Shown here: piece after piece, positions 45,952 to 54,560 of the stretch | Layout of the letters: every line of letters begins with the position of its first letter | How positions within the stretch are numbered: position 1 is the stretch's first letter | Source: Cellulomonas sp. | GTDB taxonomy: Bacteria; Actinomycetota; Actinomycetes; Actinomycetales; Cellulomonadaceae | Direction: 5' to 3' | DNA: 64,000 nt | Assembly: GCF_015234515.1 (NCBI RefSeq) | Contig: NZ_JADGMY010000026.1 | Location: 1 to 64,000, forward strand | Made by a program: the position numbers and the translations under genes | Notes under the pieces: model-generated | Seen by the model: only the letters and a program-made list of their open reading frames with translations | Told to the model about the DNA's origin: nothing | Databases searched by the model: none

Positions 45952-46563
45952 TCAGCCGTCGCCTGCGGACCGCACCATCGCCGTCGCGGTCGCGCCCCGC
46001 AGCTCGATCGCCGCCGTCGCACGGAACCCGAACCGCTCGTAGAGGCGGCGGCTGCCGTCGGTGGTGGCCTCGAGGTACACGGGCGACCCGGTGCGGTCCA
46101 CCGTCGCGAGCCGGTGCGCCAGCAGCGTCGACCCGACCCCCCTGCCACGCGCGGCGGGGTCGGTCGCGAGGTCGGCGAGGAACCAGTGCGGGTACCGCGG
46201 CCGGTGGGCGGCGAAGGCGCGCAGGCCGCGCACGGCGGCGGGGAGGTGCCTGACGCCGACGGCGCGGACGAGCGTCGGCAGCTCGCGGAGCTGCGCCCAC
46301 GTGCCGAACGCGAAGCCGGGGCGCTCCCAGACGGCGACCCCGACGACGGGCCCGGCCGCGCCGTCCCGTGCGAGGTCCACGACACCGCCGCTGGCGAGCG
46401 TCAGGCGGACGACTGCCGCGTAGACGCTGGTCAGACGCGCCAGCCGGTCGCGCTCCTCCGGCAGCATCGCGCGGATCACGGCGTCGTCCCGCAGCGCGGC
46501 GGCGAGGACACGGCCCGCGCCCGCCGCGTCCGCCGGTCCTGCGACGTCCACGTGGACGTCCAT
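45952..46563 (-). CDS. GNAT-family N-acetyltransferase
   Basis: A 203-residue protein. The acetyl-CoA motif is HWFLADLATDPAARGRGVGSTLLAH, and the C-terminal strand reads YLEATTDGSRRLYERFGFRATAAIEL. The layout matches actinobacterial GNATs related to puromycin-resistance-type acetyltransferases. The start is ATG 46563 with GGGAGG upstream. Target unknown; no operon partner. Confidence 0.87.
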   Translation of the reverse strand: MDVHVDVAGPADAAGAGRVLAAALRDDAVIRAMLPEERDRLARLTSVYAAVVRLTLASGGVVDLARDGAAGPVVGVAVWERPGFAFGTWAQLRELPTLVRAVGVRHLPAAVRGLRAFAAHRPRYPHWFLADLATDPAARGRGVGSTLLAHRLATVDRTGSPVYLEATTDGSRRLYERFGFRATAAIELRGATATAMVRSAGDG

Positions 46564-46691
46564 GGCACCTCCCTGGTGAGTGGTCGTGGTCCCTCCATCT
46601 TGCGCCTCGCGTCGTCGTGGTCCGGGCCGCCCTCCTCCTCGTCGGTGGGCACGTGCCGCGCGCCGTCGGTGGGTGGCGGTACGTTGCCGCG

Positions 46692-47129
46692 ATGGGGGAC
46701 GACACCGGGGCCACCGTCTACGACAAGGCGAAGTGGCACTACGAGGGCGAGTTCCCGCGGTGGACACGTCGACGTCAGGCGTTCGTGCACACGGGGTTCT
46801 TCCTCGCCTGGGTCGTCCAGCGGGGCATGGCCGGCGAGATGCTGGTGCGCGAGAGCCCCGACGGCATCGCGGCGGTCCGCGAGCGCCGCGGGCGTCCCGA
46901 CGACCTGTACGCCGCGTGGGACGGCGTCCTGACGTCCGAGATGCTGGACGACGAGGCGAACGCGTTCGCCCGCACGTACTACGAGGGGGACGTCTACGTG
47001 GCGGACTTCATCGCCGCCTTCCCGCACACCGGCGCGTACAAGGTCCGCAGCTCCTGGGAGAACTACGACCGCGTCGCCGCCGTGCTGGACGAGCGCCTCG
47101 CGGCGTGGCGTGCGCAGCGGGACGGGTGA
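46692..47129 (+). CDS. Hypothetical protein of the YDKAKWHY-type family
   Basis: A 145-residue protein beginning TVYDKAKWHYEGEFPRW, followed by VHTGFFLAWVVQRGMAGEM and TYYEGDVYVADFIAAF. I recall small bacterial proteins of unknown function with this Tyr-Asp-Lys-Ala-Lys-Trp-His-Tyr entry, sometimes found near toxin-immunity loci, but cannot assign a role. The start at ATG 46692 has little ribosome-binding sequence. Confidence 0.6.
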   Translation: MGDDTGATVYDKAKWHYEGEFPRWTRRRQAFVHTGFFLAWVVQRGMAGEMLVRESPDGIAAVRERRGRPDDLYAAWDGVLTSEMLDDEANAFARTYYEGDVYVADFIAAFPHTGAYKVRSSWENYDRVAAVLDERLAAWRAQRDG

Positions 47130-47277
47130 GCGCGCAGCGCGTCGGCGCACCGGCCACGCCCCGGCCCGCTGACGTGACGGTGGTCGCACCCCCGCCGGTG
47201 GCGCGCGCGTCGCGCGTACCCTCTTCCCGGGGCGGCGACACCGTGCCGCCCTTCTCCCCATGCAGGACGGACGGCGC

Positions 47278-48801
47278 ATGAGCGCGCACACGACCACCCC
47301 GGTACCCCCCACCGACCAGACCCCCGACGCCACGGCAGCCGAGCAGCCGGGCGTGTCGCCCGCCGACTTCGCGACGTTCCTGCGTGTCATGGACCAGGTC
47401 GCCGTCCTGCCGCAGGAGCACCCGCAGCACTCGGCCGCGCGCCGGGCGTCGTCCGCGCTGTTCAAGGCCGCGAAGAAGCACCGGCGGACCGAGAAGCGCC
47501 GCATGCTCGCGGACGCCGACGCGGCCGTCATCGCCGCCACCGCGACGGGCAGCCCCGGGCGGATCGACGACGAGACGCAGGGCATCGCGCTGACGTCGTC
47601 GGCCACGGGCGCGATCGCCGGGACCCTGCTGCGCGCGCGCCCCTGCTACGTCTGCAAGCAGGACTACACGGTCGTCGACGCCTTCTACCACCAGCTCTGC
47701 CCCCCGTGCGCGGCCCTGCACCACGCCAAGCGCGACGCGCGCACGGACCTCACCGGCCGCCGCGCGCTGCTCACGGGCGGCCGCGCCAAGATCGGCATGT
47801 ACATCGCGCTGCGGCTGCTGCGCGACGGTGCCGACCTGACGATCACGACGCGGTTCCCGCGCGACGCCGTCCGGCGGTTCAGCGCGATGGAGGACTCCGC
47901 CGACTGGCTGGACCGCCTGCACGTCGTCGGGATCGACCTGCGCGACCCGGCCCAGGTGGTGTCGCTGGCCGACCACGTGGCCGCGGGGGGCCCGCTGGAC
48001 GTGCTCATCAACAACGCCGCGCAGACGGTGCGCCGGTCCCCCGGCGCGTACTCCCGGATCGCCGACGCCGAGTCGGCGCCGCTGCCGGCCGAGGCCGCCC
48101 GGATGATCACCACGTTCGGGCACACCAGCGACGCGCACCCGCGCGCGCTGGCCGGGTCCGTCAGCGAGCTGACCAGCCCGGCGCTGGCCATCGAGCGCGC
48201 GGCGCGGGTCGCCGCCGAGGAGCTCGTCGCGCAGTCCCTGACGGCCGAGGCTGCGAGCCTGGAACGGCTCGTCGCGGGCACGTCGATCGACGCCGGCGGG
48301 CTGATCCCCGACGTCGCGGAGTCCAACAGCTGGGTCGCGACCGTCGAGCAGGTCGACCCCATGGAGCTGCTCGAGGTCCAGCTCTGCAACCAGACGGCGC
48401 CGTTCATCCTCATCAGCCGCCTGCGCCCCGCGCTGGCCGCGTCGCCGGCGCGGCGCACGTACATCGTCAACGTCTCGGCGATGGAGGGCGTGTTCTCCCG
48501 CGGCTACAAGGGCCCGGGCCACCCGCACACCAACATGAGCAAGGCCGCGCTGAACATGCTGACGCGCACCAGCGCCGCGGAGATGCTCGACGACGGCATC
48601 CTCATGACCGCCGTCGACACCGGCTGGATCACGGACGAGCGCCCCCACTTCACGAAGGTCCGGCTCGCGGAGGAGGGCTTCCACGCCCCCCTCGACCTGG
48701 TCGACGGGGCCGCGCGCGTGTACGACCCGATCGTGCGCGGCGAGGCGGGCGAGGACCTGTACGGCTGCTTCCTCAAGGACTACGCGCGCTCGCAGTGGTG
48801 A
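47278..48801 (+). CDS. SDR-family protein with an N-terminal zinc-ribbon region
   Basis: A 507-residue protein. Residues about 1-150 form a helical region followed by a cysteine pattern CYVCKQDY ... LCPPCAALHH. The rest is a Rossmann SDR: GRRALLTGGRAKIGMYIALRLL, LDVLINNAAQTV and an SYK region. The usual YxxxK is altered: after VNVSAMEG comes HPHTNMSKAAL, with Thr at the Tyr position, so ordinary dehydrogenase chemistry is doubtful. An insert of about 100 residues follows the NNAAQ motif. This architecture recurs in bacteria and fungi as unassigned SDRs. An alternative ATG lies at 47260. Confidence 0.75.
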   Translation: MSAHTTTPVPPTDQTPDATAAEQPGVSPADFATFLRVMDQVAVLPQEHPQHSAARRASSALFKAAKKHRRTEKRRMLADADAAVIAATATGSPGRIDDETQGIALTSSATGAIAGTLLRARPCYVCKQDYTVVDAFYHQLCPPCAALHHAKRDARTDLTGRRALLTGGRAKIGMYIALRLLRDGADLTITTRFPRDAVRRFSAMEDSADWLDRLHVVGIDLRDPAQVVSLADHVAAGGPLDVLINNAAQTVRRSPGAYSRIADAESAPLPAEAARMITTFGHTSDAHPRALAGSVSELTSPALAIERAARVAAEELVAQSLTAEAASLERLVAGTSIDAGGLIPDVAESNSWVATVEQVDPMELLEVQLCNQTAPFILISRLRPALAASPARRTYIVNVSAMEGVFSRGYKGPGHPHTNMSKAALNMLTRTSAAEMLDDGILMTAVDTGWITDERPHFTKVRLAEEGFHAPLDLVDGAARVYDPIVRGEAGEDLYGCFLKDYARSQW

Positions 48802-48864
48802 GCTGAGGGCGCCCCGGCTCAGCCGTCCGGCACCGTAGGAGCCCTGCCACGAGGGCCGACGGCG

Positions 48865-49545
48865 TCAGCCCGACATGGTCGCGGCGACGGTGGTGGCGCT
48901 GATCCCGGCCATCACGGCGGCCTGCGCGGCCGCCACCGCCTTGCGCGCGGCCTCGCCGCCGACGTCGCCCGCCGCCACCTGCTTCGCGCGCGCCTTGAGC
49001 TCGCGGTTCGGGACGCCGGTCCCGGGCAGGACCTTCGGGACCGCGTCGACCGCCGAGAGCAGCGCGACCAGCGACGCCTCGTGCGGGGTCGGCTCACGCC
49101 CGACGACCAGCACCTCGTGCAGCCCGCGGCGCACCTCGGACTCGTGCGCGGAGTCGACCGCGGGCCAGGCCGTCGTCGGGAAGATGCCCAGGACCCTGCC
49201 CTGCTCGTGACGCAGCACGCCCCGCTCGACGAGCCGCGCGTAGAGGCGCTCCCGCAGGCCCTTGCGGATGCGGTCGAGGACGGCCGTGGGCGACCCGCTG
49301 CCGGGTCCCGCGGCGCGGACGAGCGCCTCGTCGAGCACCTCGTCACCCAGCGGTGCCGGGTCGACGACCTGCAGCGTCGTCCGCGTGAGCACGCCCGTCG
49401 ACACGGCGACCTCGAGCCGACCGGCGGTGGCGAGCTCGGCGACCACGCCGCCCGCGACGGCGATGTCGCGCATGCTCCCGTCCACCAGCGACCTGCCGGT
49501 GGTGTCGTCCGTCAGCAGCAGCAGCACGTCCTCGGCCAGGATCAT
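48865..49545 (-). CDS. GOLPH3/VPS74-family protein
   Basis: A 226-residue protein beginning MILAEDVLLLLTDDTTGRS, with GGVVAELATAGRLEV and the later VLRHEQGRVLGIFPTTAWP. Bacterial GOLPH3-like proteins share the eukaryotic fold that binds phosphoinositides and sorts Golgi enzymes; their role in actinobacteria is unknown and may involve membrane lipid binding. The C terminus is an Ala-rich helix. It stands between two opposing hypothetical genes. Confidence 0.85.
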   Translation of the reverse strand: MILAEDVLLLLTDDTTGRSLVDGSMRDIAVAGGVVAELATAGRLEVAVSTGVLTRTTLQVVDPAPLGDEVLDEALVRAAGPGSGSPTAVLDRIRKGLRERLYARLVERGVLRHEQGRVLGIFPTTAWPAVDSAHESEVRRGLHEVLVVGREPTPHEASLVALLSAVDAVPKVLPGTGVPNRELKARAKQVAAGDVGGEAARKAVAAAQAAVMAGISATTVAATMSG

Positions 49546-49581
49546 GCGTCGACGCTACAGGGCCGCCGCTAGCGTGGGCCG

Positions 49582-50286
49582 ATGCTCCACGACGACGAGG
49601 TGCCGCTGCCCCCGACGGCCGAACCGCCCGCGTTCGAGCGCGGCTCGCCGGTCGTCCTGCGCAGCGTGCGGGACTTCGGGCACCCGCACGGCGTCGCCGT
49701 GGGCTTCGCCGTGGCGGGGACGGTGGTGCTCGACAGCGACGGCATCGTGGTCGTCTCGACGCGTCCCGGCTCCGGCGTACGGACCCGCGCCGGCGAGGGC
49801 GGCGGGCCGAACAGCCGGACGGTCCTGCCCGCCGCGTGGGACGGCACGTACCTGGAGCGCACCTGGCAGGGGCACACCGTGGTGCGTGTGCACCGACGCG
49901 GCGACCGGTGGTCCGTGTGGCGGTGGCACGACGGCGAGCGGTGGACGGACGTCTGGTACGGCAACCTCGAGTCGCCGTGGCGCCGGTCGGCGATCGGCTT
50001 CGACTCGCAGGACTGGGCCCTCGACGTCGTCGGCGTCGGCGACCCGTCGGACGGCCCGTGGACCGTGGGGTTCAAGGACGAGGACGAGCTCGCGTGGATG
50101 GTGGACCGCGCCTACGTCAGCGAGAGGCACGCCGCCCACGTCCGGACGGTCGGCGAGCGGCTGCTGGAGCGTGCGCGGGACGCAGGTTGGCCCTTCGCCG
50201 CCGACTGGGACGCCTGGCTGCCGGACGCCCGCTGGGCCGCGGTCCCCCTGCCGGACGGCTGGGAGCGGATGCCCGTCGGACGCTGA
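49582..50286 (+). CDS. DUF402 family protein
   Basis: A 234-residue protein with a beta-barrel of the DUF402/FomD-like type: GIVVVSTRPGSG, then RTWQGHTVVRVHRRGDRWSVWRWHDG, WYGNLESPWRRSAIGFDSQDWALDVVGVGD and KDEDELAWMVDRAY. Characterised relatives are nucleotide or CMP-anhydride hydrolases using metal-binding Asp and Glu in the latter segments. The exact substrate is unknown. Confidence 0.78.
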   Translation: MLHDDEVPLPPTAEPPAFERGSPVVLRSVRDFGHPHGVAVGFAVAGTVVLDSDGIVVVSTRPGSGVRTRAGEGGGPNSRTVLPAAWDGTYLERTWQGHTVVRVHRRGDRWSVWRWHDGERWTDVWYGNLESPWRRSAIGFDSQDWALDVVGVGDPSDGPWTVGFKDEDELAWMVDRAYVSERHAAHVRTVGERLLERARDAGWPFAADWDAWLPDARWAAVPLPDGWERMPVGR

Positions 50287-50480
50287 CCGCACCGGCCTCG
50301 CCACGGTCGAGCGCGATCCGGACGTCCGCCCGAGTTGCCGGTGTACGCCTGGTACGTCCGGGTTATCGTGGAGCACCGAGGACCCCTCGAGCGGCAGACG
50401 CGTCGCCGTCCGCGGAAGAACGTCATCCCGTGACGCGGCCGCCGGTGCGCCGGTCGGCCACGTCGCCGAGAGTGAGCGCC

Positions 50481-51236
50481 ATGTCCCTCGACCTCGACAC
50501 GGGCGACGCACGTGAGCCGCAGGCCGTGGGAGACACCACGGCCGTCCTCCTGGACCTGGTGCTGCGCGCCGACTCGGTCGAGGAGCAGCTGCAGCGCGTC
50601 GCGGACGCGGCCGCCGGGCTCAGCCCCGACGTGGCCGCGTGCGGCGTCACCGTGCAGCTGGGCCGCCGCCCGATCAGCGTCGCCGCGAGCGACCCCTTGT
50701 CCGCCGCCGTCGACGAGCTGCAGTACGAGGCGCAGGCCGGGCCGTGCCTGGACTCGCTCCACACGGGCGACGTCGTGGTCGTCGCCGACTACACGCAGGA
50801 GAGCCGCTGGGGTGAGTACCCCGGCCACGCCGTCACGCACGGTCTGCGGTCCAGCCTGTCGCTGCCGCTGTCCGCGGGCGGCACCGTCGTGGGCGCGCTC
50901 AACGTGTACGGGACCTCGCCGAACCTGTTCACGGGCGACCTGCGTGCGACGCTCGAGGAGTTCGCGTCACGGGCCGACGCGGTGGTGGCGCTCGCGCTGC
51001 GCCATGCCGAGCAGAACACCCTGATGGACCAGCTGCGCTCGGCGATGGAGTCACGCAGCGTCATCGACCAGGCGATCGGCGTGCTCATGGCGCAGCAGCG
51101 CTGCACGGCCGACGAGGCTTTCGCGCTGCTGCGCCGGGCGAGCCAGGGCCGCAACCGCAAGGTGGCGGACATCGCGACGGACATCATCACCTCGCTCACG
51201 GGCGCACCGCCGCGGGTGGGCAGGTTCCAGGGCTGA
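50481..51236 (+). CDS. GAF and ANTAR domain regulator
   Basis: A 251-residue cytosolic regulator. The GAF domain (about 25-180) contains LQYEAQAGPCLDSLHTGDVV and LPLSAGGTVVGALNVYG, common in actinobacterial stress GAFs. The C-terminal ANTAR domain (about 190-245) reads SRSVIDQAIGVLMAQQRCTADEAFALLRRASQGRNRKVADIA, with the AxGxxM region that binds paired RNA hairpins to prevent termination. The likely role is signal-dependent antitermination. The start ATG 50481 could instead be GTG 50472. The RNA target is not evident here. Confidence 0.9.
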   Translation: MSLDLDTGDAREPQAVGDTTAVLLDLVLRADSVEEQLQRVADAAAGLSPDVAACGVTVQLGRRPISVAASDPLSAAVDELQYEAQAGPCLDSLHTGDVVVVADYTQESRWGEYPGHAVTHGLRSSLSLPLSAGGTVVGALNVYGTSPNLFTGDLRATLEEFASRADAVVALALRHAEQNTLMDQLRSAMESRSVIDQAIGVLMAQQRCTADEAFALLRRASQGRNRKVADIATDIITSLTGAPPRVGRFQG

Positions 51237-51335
51237 CGTCAGGGCGGCCCGCGGCTGACCGGGCCTGCGACGGCGCGCGGGTCGTCCCCCGCCGCGCCGC
51301 CGCAGGGCCTCACGCTGCGCCGGTCGGTGCGCCGC

Positions 51336-51728
51336 TCACTCCGTGGGCGGCTCGTCCTTGCCCGACTCCTCGGCGGCGTCGGCCTCCTCCTTGGTGGCGT
51401 GGACGGCGCCGTCGGCGTGCTCCGGCGGGCCGTAGACCGTGTAGAGGATCAGCGGGTTCTCGCCCGTGTTGACGAAGTTGTGCGTCCGGCCCGCCGGGAC
51501 GACGACGAGGTCACCCTGCGCGACCTTGCGCTCCTGGCCCGAGACGATCGCCTTGCCCGTGCCGGACACGAACGTGAGGATCTGGTCGATGTCCTCGTGA
51601 ACCTCCTCGCCGATCTCCCCGCCCGGCGGGATCGTCATGATGACGAGCTGCGTGTGCTTGCCGGTCCACAGCACGCGCCGGAAGTCCGGGCTCTGCTCGG
51701 CGATGGTCGCGATCGTCCAGTGCTCCAC
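51336..51728 (-). CDS. Single-domain cupin protein
   Basis: A 130-residue cupin: MTIPPGGEIGEEVHEDIDQILTFVSGTG (cupin 1, with His and Glu) and GDLVVVPAGRTHNFVNTGENPL (cupin 2, with His). A charged tail of about 25 residues follows. Small cupins bind a metal and a carboxylate or sugar; function unknown. The starts and promoters of this gene and the kinase at 52129 are divided by a dispersed palindromic element. Confidence 0.85.
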   Translation of the reverse strand: MEHWTIATIAEQSPDFRRVLWTGKHTQLVIMTIPPGGEIGEEVHEDIDQILTFVSGTGKAIVSGQERKVAQGDLVVVPAGRTHNFVNTGENPLILYTVYGPPEHADGAVHATKEEADAAEESGKDEPPTE

Positions 51729-51882
51729 GGGTACCTCACCTCAGTCAGGGGCGGTGTCGTGGTCGATCCTGCAGGTCGCGCGCGGATCCCGCCTGCGGAA
51801 CGCGGCGGACGAGGAGCTCACGGCGCACCCGCCACGGCGGACGACTGCCGGCACGCGCCGCCGGCACGCTTCGTCCACCTGG

Positions 51883-51970
51883 TGGGAACGGCCGTCCGCG
51901 AGACCGGCCTGGGGTGGCTCATCCGTGCCCGCCCGACGACTCAGCCCGGTCTCGCGGAGTGCGCGTCTCA
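51883..51970. repeat. 88-bp dispersed palindromic element, copy 2
   Basis: The inner inverted arms are CGAGACCGGCCTG (51899 on) and CAGCCCGGTCTCG (to 51954), separated so that the inner element is 56 bp. The right outer arm is CGTCTCA (51964-51970), the left TGGGAAC. It lies in the 400-base gap between the divergent cupin and kinase genes; apart from it and a short ORF at 52034, I see nothing in that gap. Confidence 0.85.
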
Positions 51971-52033
51971 CGGTTCGGATGAACCGGGTGGTCAACCCGC
52001 CGGGGAGGGGAGTCGTGCGACGATCCCCCGGTG

Positions 52034-52132
52034 ATGACGCCGAGGGAGCGGAACGGTGAGCAGGAGGTGCTGCACGACGTCCTCGCCGGCGGGCGCCGGC
52101 ACGATGCCGCGGGAGCTCTGAGGCACCCGTGA
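52034..52132 (+). CDS. Possible small ORF (32 aa) overlapping the kinase start
   Basis: ATG 52034 opens a 32-codon frame (MTPRERNGEQEVLHDVLAGG...) that ends in a TGA overlapping the kinase GTG (GTGA), the coupling mode used repeatedly in this genome. No strong ribosome-binding site precedes it. It may be a real leader peptide or chance. Confidence 0.3.
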   Translation: MTPRERNGEQEVLHDVLAGGRRHDAAGALRHP

Positions 52133-53022
52133 GCACCACGACCGACCCGGCCCTGCTGCTGCTCGAGCGGCTGCACGGGGCGGGCATGACCGACGTCGTC
52201 GAGGTCGCGCAGGCCTCCGGCGGGCAGGCCGCGGTCGCGGGCCTCGCGCGCCGGGCGGACGGGTCCTCGGTGTTCGTCAAGGGGTTCGTCGAGCCGCCGT
52301 CGGACGACGCGTTCGCCGCGGAGGCCGAGGGGCTGACGGCGCTGCGGACGCTCGGCGGGGCGACGACGCCCGACGTGCTGCTCGTCAGCGCGGACCTCCT
52401 CGTGCTCGAGACGCTGCAGCCGCGCCCGTCCGACGAGGCGTTCTGGGAGCGGCTCGCGCACGCGCTCGCGCGCCTGCACACCACGACGACCCACGACCGG
52501 TTCGGGTGGCACCGCGACAACTGGCTCGGGCGTCGCCGGCAGGTCAACACGTGGTGCGACGACGGCTTCGAGTTCTTCGCGCAGCACCGCCTGCTGCGGT
52601 GGCTGGACGAGCCGCGTGTGCACGCCACCCTCGACGCGGGCGACCGCACCGCCCTGGAACGGCTGTGCGCACGGCTCCCCGAGCTGCTGCCGACGCGACC
52701 GGCCTGCCTGGTGCACGGCGACCTGTGGGCGGGGAACGTCCTGGCGGCGGCCGACGGCGCGCCCGCACTCATCGACCCGGCCGTGTCGTACACGTGGGCC
52801 GACATCGACCTGGCCCACGTCTGGACGACCGCGCCGCCGCCCGAGGCCTCCCGGTTCTTCGACGTCTACGCCGAGCTCACCGGCCTCGACGACGGCTGGC
52901 GCGAGCGCATGCCGATCGTGCAGCTGCGCCAGCACCTGGCGGTGATCGCGCAGTTCGACGACCTCTGGGGTGCCGCCGACGACCTGCGCGCGACGCTCGC
53001 ACCGTTCCGACCGCGGTCCTGA
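52129..53022 (+). CDS. Fructosamine kinase family protein
   Basis: A 297-residue kinase of the aminoglycoside-phosphotransferase/FN3K fold: VFVKGFVEPPSDDAFAAEAEGLTAL with the ATP-binding Lys and Glu, DRFGWHRDNWLG, catalytic loop LVHGDLWAGNVL (HGDxxxGN), and PALIDPAV. HxDNWLG and HGDLWAGN are fructosamine-3-kinase hallmarks. Such kinases phosphorylate glycated amines so that proteins or amino acids can be deglycated. The start is GTG 52129. It lies in its own short transcription unit. Confidence 0.88.
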   Translation: MSTTTDPALLLLERLHGAGMTDVVEVAQASGGQAAVAGLARRADGSSVFVKGFVEPPSDDAFAAEAEGLTALRTLGGATTPDVLLVSADLLVLETLQPRPSDEAFWERLAHALARLHTTTTHDRFGWHRDNWLGRRRQVNTWCDDGFEFFAQHRLLRWLDEPRVHATLDAGDRTALERLCARLPELLPTRPACLVHGDLWAGNVLAAADGAPALIDPAVSYTWADIDLAHVWTTAPPPEASRFFDVYAELTGLDDGWRERMPIVQLRQHLAVIAQFDDLWGAADDLRATLAPFRPRS

Positions 53023-53217
53023 CTCGAGGTCGGGCCGAATCCAGGTCGGGGAACTGCACGTCGGGGGACCGCACGCGCCCTCTCGGCCGGACCCGCGTCC
53101 GTCCACAGCCACGCCGCGCACGGCTGCCGGCTGACCTGCGACGGGGTACCCGGTGAGCGACGCTGAGGGTCGAGCCGTGCCCCGTCGGCACGTCCGTCCC
53201 ACCCCGTCCGGAGCACC

Positions 53218-54483
53218 ATGCCCGCGCCCTCCGCCGTCCCGCACGCGGCCCGCCGCGCGCGCGGCGCCGTGTCCGCGGTCTTCTTCGTCAACGCGGTGCT
53301 GTACGCCAACCTCGTGCCGCGCCTGCCGGAGGTGAAGGACCGCCTCGACCTGACCAACGCCGAGCTCGGCACGGCGATCGCCGCGATGCCGCTCGGTGCG
53401 CTCGCCGCCGGCCTGCTCGCCCCGGCGCTCATCCAGCGCCTCGGGTCGGGCCGCGTCGCCTCGTTCGGCCTCGTGCTGCTGGCCGCGACCGTGGCGTGCC
53501 TGCCGTTGGCCCCGGCCTGGGTGGTGCTCGCCGGGCTGATGCTGGTGGCCGGCGCGCTCGACTCCGTCATCGACGTCGCGCAGAACGCCCACGGGTTCCG
53601 CGTCCAGCGGTCGTACGGGCGCTCGATCGTCAACGCCTTCCACGGGCTGTGGAGCGTCGGTGCGGTCGTCGGCGGCCTGCTCGGCACCGCGGCCGCGGGC
53701 CTCGGCGTGCCGCTGCCACTGCACCTGGCCGTCTCGGGCAGCGTGTTCGCCGCCGTGGCCGTCGTCGCGTACCGGTTCATGCTGCCGGGCCCGGAGGACG
53801 CCGAGCGGGACGCACCGACCGAGCCGACCGCTGACGCGCCCACGACCCCCCGCCGCGCGTCGGGTCGCGCGCTCCTGCCGCTCGCCGCGCTCGGCGGCCT
53901 GGCGGCGTGCGGGGCCTTCGTCGAGGACGCCGGATCCTCGTGGGGTGCGCTCTTCCTGCGCGGCGAGGTCGGCACGGACGCCGCGACGGCGGGTCTCGCG
54001 TTCGTCGCGCTGTCCGTCGCGATGACCGTCGGCCGCCTCACGGGCGACCGCGCCGTCGACCGGTTCGGTCAGCGTGGCGTCGCGCTCGTCGGGGGCGCCG
54101 GCATCGCCGCGGGCATGGGCCTCGCGCTGGCGGTGCCCTCGGTCGCCACGACGCTCGTCGGGTTCGCGGCGGCCGGTCTCGGGGTCGCCACGCTCGTCCC
54201 GGCCGTCATGCACGCGGCCGACGAGCTGCCCGGCCTGCCGCACGGCGTGGGTCTCACGGTCGTCAGCTGGCTGCTGCGCGTCGGGTTCCTCGTGTCCCCG
54301 ACCGTCGTGGGGCTCGTCGCGGACGCCACGAGCCTGCGCGTCGGGCTGCTGGGCGTGGTCCTCGCGGGCCTGACCGTGCTGGCGCTGGGCCGGTTCCTCG
54401 TCGACGTGCGCGGCACGGGCGACGCCCCGTCCGACCCGCACGCACCACCGACGACCGCCGGACCAGCCACGGCGCCGTTCTGA
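53218..54483 (+). CDS. Major facilitator superfamily transporter
   Basis: A 421-residue membrane protein with about twelve hydrophobic helices. Typical loop features include RLGSGRVASFG after helix 2 and DRFGQRGVALVGGAG in the second half. It resembles the ProP/YbjJ-like FucP-type MFS group lacking a known substrate. The start is ATG 53218. A 194-base leader carries direct copies of AGGTCGGG. It is followed 77 bases downstream by an alpha/beta hydrolase. Confidence 0.87.
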   Translation: MPAPSAVPHAARRARGAVSAVFFVNAVLYANLVPRLPEVKDRLDLTNAELGTAIAAMPLGALAAGLLAPALIQRLGSGRVASFGLVLLAATVACLPLAPAWVVLAGLMLVAGALDSVIDVAQNAHGFRVQRSYGRSIVNAFHGLWSVGAVVGGLLGTAAAGLGVPLPLHLAVSGSVFAAVAVVAYRFMLPGPEDAERDAPTEPTADAPTTPRRASGRALLPLAALGGLAACGAFVEDAGSSWGALFLRGEVGTDAATAGLAFVALSVAMTVGRLTGDRAVDRFGQRGVALVGGAGIAAGMGLALAVPSVATTLVGFAAAGLGVATLVPAVMHAADELPGLPHGVGLTVVSWLLRVGFLVSPTVVGLVADATSLRVGLLGVVLAGLTVLALGRFLVDVRGTGDAPSDPHAPPTTAGPATAPF

Positions 54484-54560
54484 CCCGATCGCTCGGGGTG
54501 ACGGCCGCACGACGCGCGACGGTTCCGTCGTGGGCGCTGCCCATCCCTACCCTGGGCGCC

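Noticed and set aside
50340..50370. Possible sigma-B-like promoter (GTGTAC ... GGGTTATC) before the GAF-ANTAR gene
   Set aside because: The -35 does not match well and such motifs arise often by chance in GC-rich DNA; not strong enough to list.
53023..53217. Short AGGTCGGG repeats in the MFS leader
   Set aside because: Only two or three loose copies without regular spacing; likely chance in this base composition.
51919..54510. Long minus-strand frame opposite the kinase and MFS genes
   Set aside because: Composition is Arg/Asp/Gly/His-rich throughout and it spans two well-supported genes on the plus strand.
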